Positions 28,303-45,682 of a DNA stretch of 64,000 nt are shown in pieces (the stretch's first letter is position 1; every line of letters starts with the position of its first letter). The stretch lies in the NCBI GenBank assembly GCA_964020155.1, contig OZ026546.1:6181379-6245378 (forward strand), written 5' to 3'. Both the position numbers and the translations under genes were made by a program. The notes beneath the pieces are model-generated. The model had not been told where the DNA came from. It saw nothing but the letters and a program-made list of their open reading frames with translations, and ran no database searches. The stretch is from Chondrilla cf. caribensis (Eukaryota > Porifera > Demospongiae > Chondrillida > Chondrillidae).

Positions 28303-31281
28303 ATATGCTTACTGCACTTTACTTACTCCTTCACCATACCCCCAGGTATGTAGTGTGTCATGGATTTCATAACACCAGTCGTAGTGTAGCTGAGTATCTC
28401 TTTGACATCAACGACAAACTAAATGAACTGAAAGATACAGAAAAGGATGTCATTGAGGTATGGTAAGCTTATTTACAAATGTTGTGTATAGTGTACATGT
28501 GCATGTGTTCCTATTGTGTGCATGTTTGACTTCAATGTATGTACAGTGCATGAACAGATCCTAGTTCTCCTTTATGATAAAATTGGTCATAGAAGTAAGG
28601 GGGATACTGTTTTGTGTGGGCATATTACCAGTAAATACAGAAGGCAAAAAGCATACAGAGGTTTAAGGTCTCTGTAATAGCCCTACTGGTACTGTACGTA
28701 CATATGTACATACACAAGAATGTACATATTTAAATTTGTAGACAGTATACGTATGTGAGTATGTATGTTCACCTCCTTATGCAGGTAGTCCCACTCCACA
28801 TTCTCCAGCAGGATGAAGCCTTCATGAGATATGTGACAAGGAACAACAATCGGTGAATTGTGTCCTAAATGCACACATTGATTGTATCTCAATCAATATT
28901 GAAATTATTGTACATATGTACCCTGTAGGATTGGTGAGCAGCAGTCCACCGGATTGAGGAAGATACAAATCTTTGCAAAGAACAGGTTTGTGACCACAGG
29001 CTCAGAGCAGCCATTCATTCCTCCTCCACTTGTGTGTTATTCTTATGATTACCTCAGAAACCTGTTGGAAAAGCGGCAGGCTGATATGAAGAAAGAATGT
29101 CTGAAACTATGGAAAGTACGTATGTTTGCAGTACCATGTTGCATGTACATATGTTGTTGTTTTGCATCTCTTTACACACTATTGTTTGTTTACTTCATTC
29201 CTGTTAGTCAAATCCATTTCTCAACGTTTTGTGTACATACGTATATTTTGTCATTTGTTTTTGTTGTGTTTTTTCTTTTTACACGATCAGTTTGATGATG
29301 AAATCAGAAAAGCTCGTTCCATTCCAGAACACAAAGTAATATTCAATGAATTTTGGAAGGTGAGTATTGGAAGCAGTCCTGATATGTACGTACACATTAT
29401 GTTTATGTGTGTGATAACAATTGTTTACCTCAAAAGAAACTGACAAAGTCACTAGAGGCTAATGAGTCTAGCTTCAAGCCAACAACCCTGACTGCAGACA
29501 ACCTACCATTTGATGTATACACATGGAAGTGGTACTACACCTGTGGGGCAAGATACATGCTTGTTGGTGCTGGGGTGAGTTGGAGCATGTGCACTACAAG
29601 TTCACTCTAATACTATCTTCTGTCTAGCACCTTTGAATTTCTTCTGCACTCATTTTATAGCGCACACAACTCAAAGGTTGGACTCAAAAAGGACCACTTA
29701 GCTTTGGTTCAGTGATAAACACAGTCAATGTAGAGCTACCACCTCAGACTGTATTGGATGTGGATGTCTGTGATGAGTTTAACTCAATTGTGAGTTTATA
29801 CGAGAGATTCTGTAAGTTATGTGTGATAAGAACTTGATAATAAGTTAATTAGAATGAATTGTTTGATTTCCCTGGTTATTGCTGCCTGTACTCAGCCAAA
29901 GGAATGTAAAAATGAAGCTTGCACACATTAACTGTGACTTATCTTCCCCACACTTGTAGGGTACTAAACGCTTCATTATTGAAGTAATCGATGCTCTTTC
30001 TATCAGTGGAGAATTTATTGGAAATAGACCATTTCCAGAAAGGTATACGTATGCGTACATGTGTCATTTATTGTTTTTCTTTCTTTATTTGTTGTTTTGT
30101 TTATTTCAGACAGGCACTAATCCATAAGTTGTGTAAAGCTGTAAATAAGCCTGGTAGAACTCAGCTAAGGTGAGTGGGTGTAAAAGTCTGTACATATGTG
30201 TGTTTGTATGTAATATTGCTATGTGTATGCAACTCATATACTGTATGCGCACATTATCTGTTATGAGTGTGTTGTTTTCTGTGTTAGGTTGAAGAAATGC
30301 TACAGATTTCAAGAGATGGAGAAAATACTTTCGAAGTATATTCAGACTGTTTTACCTATGTTCCTGTAACACCCCACACACTCTCATATATGCACACACG
30401 CGTATACTTCTAATCTGTCCACACGTCTAGGAAATTGTACACAGTCAAACACACAAGCCTATATATTGTGTGCTGTGTTCAGTACATCATTATATTATGC
30501 ATACTGTGTGTAGTGACTACATAGTTTCCCTCCTAGTTTGGAGGATACCAGTGAAGGAAAAGTGCCTAATGTTGTCTTTTATAATGAAGATGGCTCCTAC
30601 ACACGACCACAAGGTATTGTTTTGTTCAAGACACTGAAAAGTGAGTGGATTAATAGTTCTATCCAATCTCACAGCAGAATGCCACTGGCATGCATATGTG
30701 CGTACATACCTCAATTCCGTATTTACCCGGTTTGTGTACCATATCAAGTGTACCATGCTGCAAAGTGCATCTTAGTGTTATTGTACAATGTTGTATTGTG
30801 CTGTGATGCACTCATCTTGTTTCATGTAGACCCATGTAACCTACAGTTCAGTAAATCAAGCCGGGAGCTTTATTTCTACAATGATACGACACAGAAGAGT
30901 GTTTATGAGGCTCCACCCGATTCTGACGCTACTTATCAGTATGTGTTGTGGACTGTTCAATGTTACATAGTTGTGAATACGTGAAATAATGATTGTGTCT
31001 GTGAATATTTTATAATTTCGAAACTTTATTTGTCTATGTATTACACATTGTCTGTTGGTCCATTTGTCAAACCTCTCTCACTTTGAGTACACTTAACTTG
31101 CATATGTACTGTATGTTTTGTTCACAGAGATCAGCTTCAGAGTCGTATGCTGTGGCTATGGCAACCCCTCAGTCAGGTTAGAGCCATTCTCGAGCTAACA
31201 GAAGACACCAGCACACTTCAGAAAGGACTGTTGACCAAATCAGAAGTCACAGAACATTTGGCAAAGAGATTACATCTGTAG
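24139..31281 (+). CDS. CMTR1: CMTR1-like copy D: complete paralogue with Lys-to-Cys change and a damaged WW domain
   Basis: Exons: 24139-24678, 24888-25040, 25177-25275, 25728-25799, 25967-26061, 26641-26713, 27090-27216, 27377-27451, 27627-27736, 27954-28183, 28346-28457, 28785-28852, 28929-28985, 29058-29115, 29291-29359, 29437-29574, 29661-29789, 29960-30042, 30110-30169, 30288-30335, 30537-30640, 30830-30938, 31128-31281 (920 aa). Domain order as in B. K324 and D447 are present and the SAM motif is intact. The position expected to be Lys is Cys487 ([10 protein letters not shown]); Glu524 of RPANSER is kept. Exon 9 reads CHCDGNIT where the other copies have an HGDGDIT motif. The first WW tryptophan is Cys (NPCNLQF). 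The G-patch exon is one codon shorter than in B. Intron 8 contains a relic copy of exon 5. The promoter region and first exon are very close to those of B and E. Confidence 0.9.
26402..26609. mobile_element. CCGTATA-ended MITE in intron 5 of copy D
   Basis: About 208 bp bounded by TACCGTATA and TATACGGTA, with internal GCGAA/CCCGCAAAAATTT-type motifs facing each other. TA flanks suggest a mariner-type MITE. It is absent from introns 5 of B and E. Confidence 0.65.
27511..27617 (+). pseudogene. Relic duplicate of CMTR1 exon 5 inside intron 8 of copy D
   Basis: Sequence after GATTAG at 27529 reads [20 protein letters not shown], matching exon 5 (25967-26061) including its upstream acceptor context. 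It stops 6 nt short of the normal exon end, and the donor is gone. Splicing it after exon 8 would meet TGA within four codons, so it should be non-coding. Confidence 0.85.
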
Positions 31282-31412
31282 TTATTATTATGTACATTTA
31301 TATGTCTGACTCAATGTATTTCTCTTTGCCTGACTCACTGTTCCACTCATTCATGTGTTTTTAAAGTTGTTTTGTGCTACAAGTTAATGTTGTGTATACT
31401 GTGAGTCATGTA

Positions 31413-31594
31413 CAGTGGAGCCTCTCTATTAAGGATACTTTGGGACCTCAATTTTTGCCCCCATTACAGAGGTTTCCTCGATTCAGAGGTCATTTAATAG
31501 TATACAGTGGGACACTAAATGGTGTCCTTATTACAGAGGTTTCCGCAATTCATGAGAGGTTTGTAATAGTGAGCCCGAGGTCCCACTAGTACTG
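31413..31594. mobile_element. TA-flanked MITE, copy 2 (downstream of CMTR1 copy D)
   Basis: Very similar to the element at 4058-4234 and at the equivalent place relative to the upstream gene's stop codon. It was therefore probably duplicated with the gene rather than inserted independently. The right end is slightly altered (CCCACTAGTACTG). Confidence 0.75.
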
Positions 31595-31759
31595 TATTCC
31601 AATCAATTAATGTTTGCATAATAATATTATTGTAATGCCCTTTAGAATGGCTATATATTTAAACAAATGGTCGGCCATCATGACGTCCATTTTGGATGAC
31701 ATTTTTAGATGATGTCACTGAACTACGTCAATAAAAAATCCAAGCATTTGCGCTAGTAA

Positions 31760-31912
31760 TAACGTACTATGATACGTACTGTTTGTGAATGTAACCATAG
31801 CAACAGTGAGTTCTGCACATGGTGCACGCATAGGCACTCCATACTGCGCATAGAGATGGCATGGTGCACGCCCAGTTACGTAATTCGTTCACTGGTGCTG
31901 TAGTCTGGAGTT
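31760..31912 (+). promoter_or_regulatory. Proximal promoter of copy E with an RFX X-box-like site
   Basis: GTAACCATAGCAAC at 31791-31804 in the block shared with B and D. The GC-rich upstream part present before B (about 4320-4700) is missing here. Confidence 0.5.
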
Positions 31913-32500
31913 ATGGAAAGTGATACCGACAGCGATAGCGATTACGACAGCTATGATCCATCTCGTCCTAATTCTGCCTTGAAGATTGGCCATGTCGGTT
32001 CTAGTGGCGTCCAAGAGAGTGCAGCTAGTCTGATAATCGGAAGAGATGGCTCCCAATCCACTCAGTCCCCTTCTAGCAGCAGTGAGGAGGTGGATGTAGA
32101 GGAGAGAGGCAGCGAACAAAGTGACTCCAATCCCGACTCCCCCGAATACCACAGCACCGGTAACCCGTTCCAGCAGTACTCGTATTCTGCGTTCACTGGT
32201 CCGGGAAGAGGGTCGTATGGTCGAAGCGGTTCTTCTTCTGAAAGTGACGAGGACCAAAGTCAAGAGGGTTCTAAGCAAGTGGACAAGAAATCGCAAAAAC
32301 GCGAGCCCCCCTCTTCACCGGAAGGAAGCTCTTCTAGCAGTGTAGAAGACAGAGACAAACATGTCGTCAAGAAACCACACATTGAAACAGGGGCAGGCCA
32401 TGGATATAGCGACGTTTCTAAGAAAATGATGGTACGATGCATGTGTACACTGTTCTGACACATGACTACATATATTATTATGCATTTTGTGGTATATGTA

Positions 32501-32544
<44 letters not shown>

Positions 32545-32875
32545 AATCGCTACAACAGAGTTTTATACAAGGAACTAATCTGCGAAGCGTGTCTTGTGAA
32601 AGCGATGACAACCAAGATAGAAGGAGGTCTCTTTCCGGATCCGACCAAGAGGATACTACAAAACGTAAACGTTCGCACACCTCTTCAACAGAAGATAGCC
32701 CTCTCAGTAGTGTACAAGATAGCGACAATCATGTAGACAAAAAGCCGCGTATTGAAGGAGACACAGGCCATGGATACAACGACTTTGCTTGGAAAATGAT
32801 GGTGAATACCATGGATGTGTAGTCTGTTTTGACTTATGGCTATATGCAAGTAGATTTTGTGGTACACACACACAC

Positions 32876-32947
<72 letters not shown>

Positions 32948-33530
32948 TCACTAACTAACTATACATTGGTCTCATTCTGTTCATTTACATAGACCAAGAT
33001 GGGTCATAAGCCAGGTACGGCTCTTGGTCGCACTGGAGAGGGTATTGTTGAACCAATAAAGGAGTCTACACAGAGAGGTAGAGCAGGATTGGGGACAGAA
33101 GGAGTGCCTGAATTGGAACCAGAAAATGTTGAATGGCCTGAAGAGGAGGTGAGCTATGTATGTATGTATGTATATATGTCCTCTTCAAGAGTAATTTGGG
33201 CTAAATTAAAGTTACTTGAATAGTAAACTACTAATTTTAGGAACAGATCTGTTATTTACTATCTGACTGCAATTGTGTATATACAGGTGAATTGTGAGGA
33301 GTTTCCTGAATGGATTGTACCTTGTTCTTGGGATCCACCCACTGTGGGTGGTGAAGGGCTCGATACATGGTTTAAGATAGGCAAGGTACTTACGTACATG
33401 TGTTGTGTAAGTGCATACGTATATGATTATATTTACATATCTTTCTATGCACACTCTTGTATCACTTGTACATTTCACATCAACTTGTCCATGCCATTTA
33501 CTTTTGCAATTTCCTGTTGTTTATATATAC

Positions 33531-33576
<46 letters not shown>

Positions 33577-34881
33577 GTATGTATATATATAATAGTGCAA
33601 ACTTTCATACGTACATACAATAGAGGAATTCATTGGTTGTACAGTCTGTATTACACGCATACACATGCATAAACACATCCATGTGCACATTACAGTTGTG
33701 AGGCATACCACACTAATATAGGCAACTTTGATATAATTCATATATATACAATATACTACGTATGTACTAGTATATTGTATGGTAGTATGTATACAGTATT
33801 ATATTATGTATGTGTGTGTATATTATTATAGAATTACGTGTATGCATACAGTATTGCATCAATATCATTGCGTATGGTATAATGCATATATACGTAATTG
33901 TTATGTGAGCTATTTATAGTTACCTACCTTGACTTTGTAGAGGAAGACCACCATTGAGGACGAGACTCTATTCTGTGATGAAGAAGTACTTAAACAGATC
34001 CTGAAGAACAAGGTAACAGTCTACATGTGGAGTATTTGTAATGCATGCATCTGTTATGCACTCTATAGTTATGTATTACTGCTTTTTTCACTACTTCTAA
34101 TATATACTTATGTATACATATGTTCCCATTAGACTGTATTTGATAGTTTTGACCAAAAGGCCTTTCTTGATGCAAGAGATCGATCCAACCCATTTGAACT
34201 GATCAAGGGTATCATCTTTCAGAACAGGTGTGTGATCAGCTGTCCTCCTGCATCCTGTTTATCTGACCTTGTCACTGTACATATCTCTTGCTGTATCACT
34301 AACCTGTGCTACATGCTTATGTATGTACAGTTTTCCTTTGATCTACGTACCCCTCAACCAGGATACACATACGTATGTATATACTGTATGTATTTACAGT
34401 ATATGATATATTAAGCATACTAACATGTACGTATATTATGTTGTCCTTGTATAGGGCTGCTATGAAAATGGCAAACTTGGATGCAATCTTTGACTTCATG
34501 TTCACTGGTATGAGGGACAAATCCGGAGTGAGTTACAATTGTGATATCATACAGTATACGTGTGTATATTGTACATATGAGAAGTAGTTTGTATGTTCTC
34601 TATTCAAACATGCATGCACATGCGTATATTATGTACACTGATTAACCACTGTGCCCAAGTACTCCTACAATTCACAGAACAGAACTTTAGTGATATACCT
34701 TCTCTTTTATTTCTATTTGTTTCTTGTAGAAAAAGATTACTGAAACAAACGAATTGCTCTATTTTGCTGATATCTGTGCTGGACCAGGTGGATTCACTGA
34801 GTATGTGCTCTACCGAACAAAATGGCATGCAAAAGGATTTGGATTCACTTTAAAAGGTGTGTTAGCATCTTCTGCCTGGGT

Positions 34882-34959
<78 letters not shown>

Positions 34960-35764
34960 ATATTATTTGTGGATATGTAGGTGAGTGTTGGCATGGGTAT
35001 GTGTGTGTGTGGAGGTTGAGGGGAAATATACTGTTTAAACACTTCCCTTCCCAGATCCACCTGATGGTTTTGATTTCAAATTGGATCATTTCCATGCATC
35101 GGACTGTGAGACATTTGAACCATACTATGGTAAACAACAATGTTGGGAGAACAGTGTGCAACTTTTGTTAAGATTGTTTGATTCTCTGTACAGGTTGTCA
35201 TGGTGATGGTGATATTACCAATACCGAGAACCTAACCAGTCTTCAAGGGCGTGTGTTTGAGGCCACCAATGGTCTTGGAGTCCATTTTGTCATGGGAGAT
35301 GGGGTATGTCCGATGTGTCAATATAACACAGTCATTCCAAAATTACCTCTCCTCCCAAAACAAAGGCCCCGTAAGACCACGTTTGGTTGCTGTTTTGAGC
35401 CCCCTGAACCAAAATAACCCCTGCTATAAATGTTAAATTTCACACATTGAAAGAATGTATGATTGCTGTGAATTCATATGTGTACGTAGCATAATATTAT
35501 TCCATCCTTTTGTGTTTTCAGGGCAAATCTGTGGAAGGAGAGGAAAACATCCAAGAACTGCTGACCAAACAGCTTGTCATGTGCCAGTTTGCTTGTGCTC
35601 TATCGATCTTGAAAGAAGGCGGCAATTTTGTTTGTTCCCTTTTTGACATGTACACTCCATTCCTAGTTGGTCTCATCTACCTCTTGTATCGCTGCTTTGA
35701 GAAAATATGCATCATAAAACCAGTTACTAGTAGACCGGCCAACTCACAGAGGTTAGTGTGTGCA

Positions 35765-35810
<46 letters not shown>

Positions 35811-38800
35811 GTATCATGTTATACATATGTATAATATACTGTAACTCTACACAATAACCCCAGGTATGTAGTGTGTCATGGATTTCGTAACACCAGTCGT
35901 AGTGTAGCTGAGTATCTCTTTGACATCAATGACAAACTGAATGAACTGAAAGGTACAGAAGAGGATGTCATTGAGGTATGGTTACCTCATATAAAAATGT
36001 TGTGTATAGTGTACATGTATAGTTGTATCCTGGTGTGGTTAATGTAGACAATAATTATTTATACTGAAAATATGCAATTAGCTCAATACAACATAGTATT
36101 TGCAATAGAAATGTGTTTACTAATTTCCTGCCTTGCTTTCACACAATTAATCCCAACAATGAAACCTGTCTGGTGACCTGTGCACACATCAGTGACCTGT
36201 GCTTCCAGCACTGATGTGTGCACACTTTCCTGTCTTTTGCCGATACAAGTATGAATGTACATGGACAAAAATGTGCTTGTTTAAACTTGTACACAGTATA
36301 CGTATGTGAATAATATGTTCACCTCTTGTGCAGGTAGTGCCACTCCACATCCTTCAGCAAGAAGAAGAGTTCATGACCTACGTGACCAAGAGCAATGATC
36401 AGTGAGTTGTGTCCTAAATGCACACATTCATTGCATCTCAATCAATATTGCAATTAATGTACATACCCTACAGGATTGCTGAGCAGCAGTCCACCGGATT
36501 AAGAAAGATACAGTTCTTTGTAAAGAACAGGTTTGTGACCACAGGCTCAGAGCAGCCATTCATTCCTCGTACACTTGTGTGTTATTATCATGACTACCTC
36601 AGAAACCTGTTAGAAAGGCGACAGGCTGATATTAAGAAAGAATGCCTCAAATTATGGAAAGTATGTGCGCAGTACCATGTTGTATGTATGTTGTTGTGTT
36701 GCATCTATTTGCACACTTCATTTCCAGTTGGTCAAGTCCACTTATTAATGCGGCGGCCTGTATGTTACGCTCGTCCGATCCTACGCGTAACCGTAACAAT
36801 GAATTTATATTATAATTTATACTGCGCGAAAACAAGATGGCCGATTTCGGACGTCGACAATTAGAAATTGGGCTAGAATTCGTGCGCTGAAGCTCCGCTA
36901 AACGTAGTAACCTCAGCGAAGGTTATTCTGAATCTAAGGAAGACGCCAAGTAATTCGAGTGCGGGGGGCGGCAGCCCCACGAGTTTTTGAACTCGAATTA
37001 CTTGTTTTTGTATTGTGTCATTTGTTTTTACTGTGTTTTTCCTATTCCACCATCAGATTGGTGATGACACCAGAAAAGCTCGTTCCATTCCAGAACACAA
37101 AGTAATATTCAATGAATTCTGGAAGGTGAATATTGGAAGGAGTCCTGATACATATCATGCTCATGTGTGTGATAGCATTTGTTTCTCTCAAAAGAAACTC
37201 ACAAAGTCACTAGAGGCGAATGAGGCTAGCTTCAAGCCAACAACCCTCACTGCAGACAACCTACCACCTGATGTATACACATGGAAGTGGTACTACACCT
37301 GTGGGGCAAGATACATAATTGTTGGTGCTGGGGTGAGTGAGTGTGTATGTGTGATCAGAGATCAATACATTCTGCCCCTCCGAGATTCATGTCAAACTCA
37401 GTTCTACCATGCACTGTACTTCACTTTCTTCTGCACTCATTTTATAGCGCTCCCACCTCAAAGGTTGGACTCAAAGAGGACCACTTAGCTTTGGTTCAGT
37501 GATAAACACAGTTGATATAGAACTACCACCTCAGACTCTACTGGATGTGGATGTCTGTGATGAGTTTGGCTCCAATGTGAGTAGTATGGAAGAGATTGTG
37601 CTGAAATGACATTCAGAAGAGTCCATAATATATGTGCTTCTACTTGAGTGTTTCCTGAGTTGCATATGTAGTGTAGTATTGGACCACATAGCATAGCTAA
37701 CCCTTTATCTGCAGACAGAGAAGGGGTCAAGTATGGTGCATGTTACTTTCTACTCTGGAGGCAGAAAAAATGATGACAATCATGCTTATCACATAGTACA
37801 TATAATTGCATGCTAATAAGGTGGGAAATGTGCCTACTTACATATGTACAGCAGTTAAAGGGAGGATGAAAAGGTTCCAGCATTACTGAATCTCTACCAC
37901 ATAACTTAGATGGACTTGATCTTACAAAGCTACTACCATCAAAGGCTCTAACATGACACCATCCGAAGTCCTTTACATTCTCATGCATTTATTTGCATAG
38001 TGCAATCTGATTGGCAATCTACTGAACAGATAGTGATACACAACCATGCCAGACCTTGCCCTTGCAGTGGATAAGGGGTCACAATAATTGTTTCATTTAT
38101 TTTGTTTGTAACTTTCAAAGTAATAATGTTTGTGAACTCTTCCACCCTTATAGGGTACCAAGTGCTTTGTGATTGAAGTTATCGATGCTCTTTCAATTGG
38201 AGGAGAGTTTATTGGAAATAGACCATTTCCAATGAGGTCTATACATGTTATAATCTTCACTTGTTATTCTTTTCTTTTCATTGTTTGTTTTGTTGCTTTT
38301 TTGTTCATCACAGACAGGCACTAATCCATAAGTTGTGTAAAGCTGTAAATAAGCCCGGTAGAGCTCAGCTAAGGTGAGTGGGTGTATAATCTGTACATAA
38401 TTATGTGTGTATACACACTTATAAGAGCCACTTATGATATTATACTGTATGTGCAGTAGGTGCTATACATGTGTTGTCATTTGTGGTAGGTTGAAGAAAT
38501 GCTACAGATTTGTTGATATCGAGAAAATGCTTTCAAAGTATGTTCAAACTGCCTCACACATGTTCCCCTACCACCCCACTCACATACATGTGCATACATA
38601 CACTTGCTTACATGTACTCACTTGCATACACTTACGTACATACATACACTTGCTTGCATGCACTCACACATATGCATACATATATGTACATATGTACAAA
38701 CAGTATGCGTACACACTTTCAGGAAAGTGTACACACTCACACATGCACACACTTGCTAGGAACTCATATTTTTACCAGCAATCACTTCTGTTTGTCTGTA

Positions 38801-39845
38801 TGTGTAATTAATGTCCATACTGTATTATATTATTATGCATTATTATACGTACGTAAGTACATGCATAATATTATGTATACAGTATACGTACTGTACCTAT
38901 ATGTATGTTTTGATGATCTATATCTCCTGACCATGGATTGTCATGTTTGACTGTATGTGTTTGCTCCTAGATTGAAGGATGTCAGTGAAGGTAAAGTGCC
39001 AAATATTGTCTCTTATAATGAAGATGGTTCCCAAACACAACCAAGAGGTGTTGTATTGTTCAAGACACTGAAAAGTGAGTGGATTAACAATTCTCTCCCA
39101 TCTCACAGCAGAATACCACTGGCATACTGTACATATGTACATGCCTCAATTCTGTGTGACTCTAAACAAGTACATATTTATATTATGCATAATGAGTGTA
39201 CTACTCAAATCTACGCCATACTCTAACCATGTGATGCTGTAGTGTGCATATTACAAATGGCAGTGTGCATGTATCATGTGAAGGACATACTTCATCCACT
39301 CCAGACCCATGGCACCTACAGTTCAGTAAATCAAGCCATCGGCTCTACTTCTACAATACAGTGTCACAGAAGAGTGCTTTTGATGCACCACAGGATGGTG
39401 TTGCCAATTATCAGTATGTTAAGTTGACTGTTGATCTTGTTGTTCCTTTCTTCCTTGGATTTCACGCGTGTTGTTTCCCACGTACTGGGCCTGCTTTTTC
39501 CACCACATGTACGGAACATATTATTAGTGTGACCAACATGTATCCTTACTAAGTTCTCCCCTTATTACATGATGAAGTAGAGAAATCTTGTATGACTGCA
39601 AGACTTTACCAAACGTTAAACCAGCTTAATAAATTGTATTTCCTATTGCGGATGAGTAAATCACTTGTCTATGTACTGTACACAGAGACCAGCTCCAAAG
39701 TCGTATGCTGTGGCTATGGCAACCTTTCAATCAGGTTAGAACCATTCTCGGGCTAACAGAAGACACCTGGTCCAGTGCACTTCAGAAAGGACTTCTGACC
39801 AAATCAGAAGTCATAGAACATGTGGCAAAGAGATTACATGTGTAG
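31913..39845 (+). CDS. CMTR1: CMTR1-like copy E: mosaic paralogue with two N-terminal exons
   Basis: Exons: 31913-32431 (1a), 32559-32801 (1b, predicted), 32993-33148, 33287-33385, 33941-34012, 34133-34227, 34455-34527, 34730-34856, 35055-35129, 35194-35303, 35522-35751, 35864-35975, 36334-36401, 36474-36530, 36603-36660, 37057-37125, 37195-37332, 37448-37576, 38154-38236, 38314-38373, 38490-38537, 38971-39074, 39305-39413, 39686-39845. The protein is 997 aa with exon 1b or 916 aa without; both keep frame. Exon 1a is B/D-like and 1b is C-like. G-patch is [11 protein letters not shown]. The tetrad reads Lys-Asp-Ser-Gln (Lys399, Asp522, Ser562, Gln599 with 1b). Exon 10 begins GKSVEG where A, C and D have GISVEG. 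From about exon 17 onward, exons, introns and 3' flank become C-like, suggesting recombination or conversion. The last exon carries two extra codons. Confidence 0.88.
32559..32801 (+). other. Second N-terminal exon (1b) of CMTR1-like copy E
   Basis: Encodes [20 protein letters not shown] and [15 protein letters not shown] through KMM, clearly homologous to exon 1 of copy C. It lies between the B/D-like exon 1a and the G-patch exon of E. It is 243 nt, open, phase 0 at both ends, with CAACAG as acceptor and ATG|GTGAAT as donor. The acceptor lacks a good pyrimidine tract (it follows a CA repeat), so use may be partial or absent. Skipping or including it both keep frame. Confidence 0.6.
33533..33592. 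repeat. (TA)n tract, intron 3 of copy E
   Basis: Mostly alternating TA, self-complementary. Confidence 0.85.
34884..34956 (+). repeat. (GT)n microsatellite, intron 7 of copy E
   Basis: Pure GT tract after the SAM-motif exon. The other copies have shorter GT-rich sequence at the same place (for example 8369-8400 and 27255-27310). Confidence 0.85.
36745..37003. repeat. Dispersed repeat family (AAGTAATTCGAGT), copy in intron 14 of CMTR1 copy E
   Basis: Inverted relative to the 13.1-kb copy. One end is a perfect 13-bp hairpin: AAGTAATTCGAGT at 36948-36960 and ACTCGAATTACTT at 36991-37003. Contains the shared CCTACGCGTAACC and GATGGCCGATTTCG segments. Confidence 0.75.
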
Positions 39846-40564
39846 TTACATTCAGTATGCATACTGCATGTGTATGTACATACATACTGTATTGCGTATG
39901 TACTATATGCACTGAATGTACTAGTTTTACACATCTCTGACACTTTGTATAGCTCCACCTAGTTCTCTAAAACATGCAGTTTGAACGTTTTTGTAGTTTT
40001 GTAGCATAATGCACTTTAATATGGCTACTTTTATGTTTTGTGTGTTTGTATATATCCCTCCCTGTGGTCAATAGATATGAGTTATGTACAGTAATAAGAT
40101 TCAGTCAATGGACCGAATGCACCTACAAGCTAGTGTATATGCTGTGATGTATACATAACCTATTTTTGTATGGAAGTATATATACACAAATTTTATATAC
40201 TGTATAGTATGTGTGTACTATACTGATTCACTGTGTGTGTGTGTGCGTGCATGCGTGCGTGCATACAGTACATAGTGAATATGTATTGTGAGTATGCTCT
40301 TGTTTATTATGTACATCTCTTGAGCTAACAGAAGTATGTCTATGACTGTGAGCATGTGCTACTGTAATAATATTGTATTCAAACTTCTTTGCATGTTATC
40401 TATTATTTATGTTGGATAAACAGTACAATATTATGCACTTGCAAATGGCACGATATTATATTGTAAGTTACATAAATTTTATACAGAGTTTCAGCTTATG
40501 TCTGTATATGTATGTATGTATGTATTTGTAAGATGTATAGAAAGTTATATATGCACCACATTCA
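39846..40564. other. Convergent spacer between CMTR1 copy E and receptor 1
   Basis: About 720 bp of AT-rich DNA between two convergent 3' ends. It shares blocks with the 3' flank of copy C. No gene seen. Confidence 0.5.
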
Positions 40565-45682
<5,118 letters not shown>

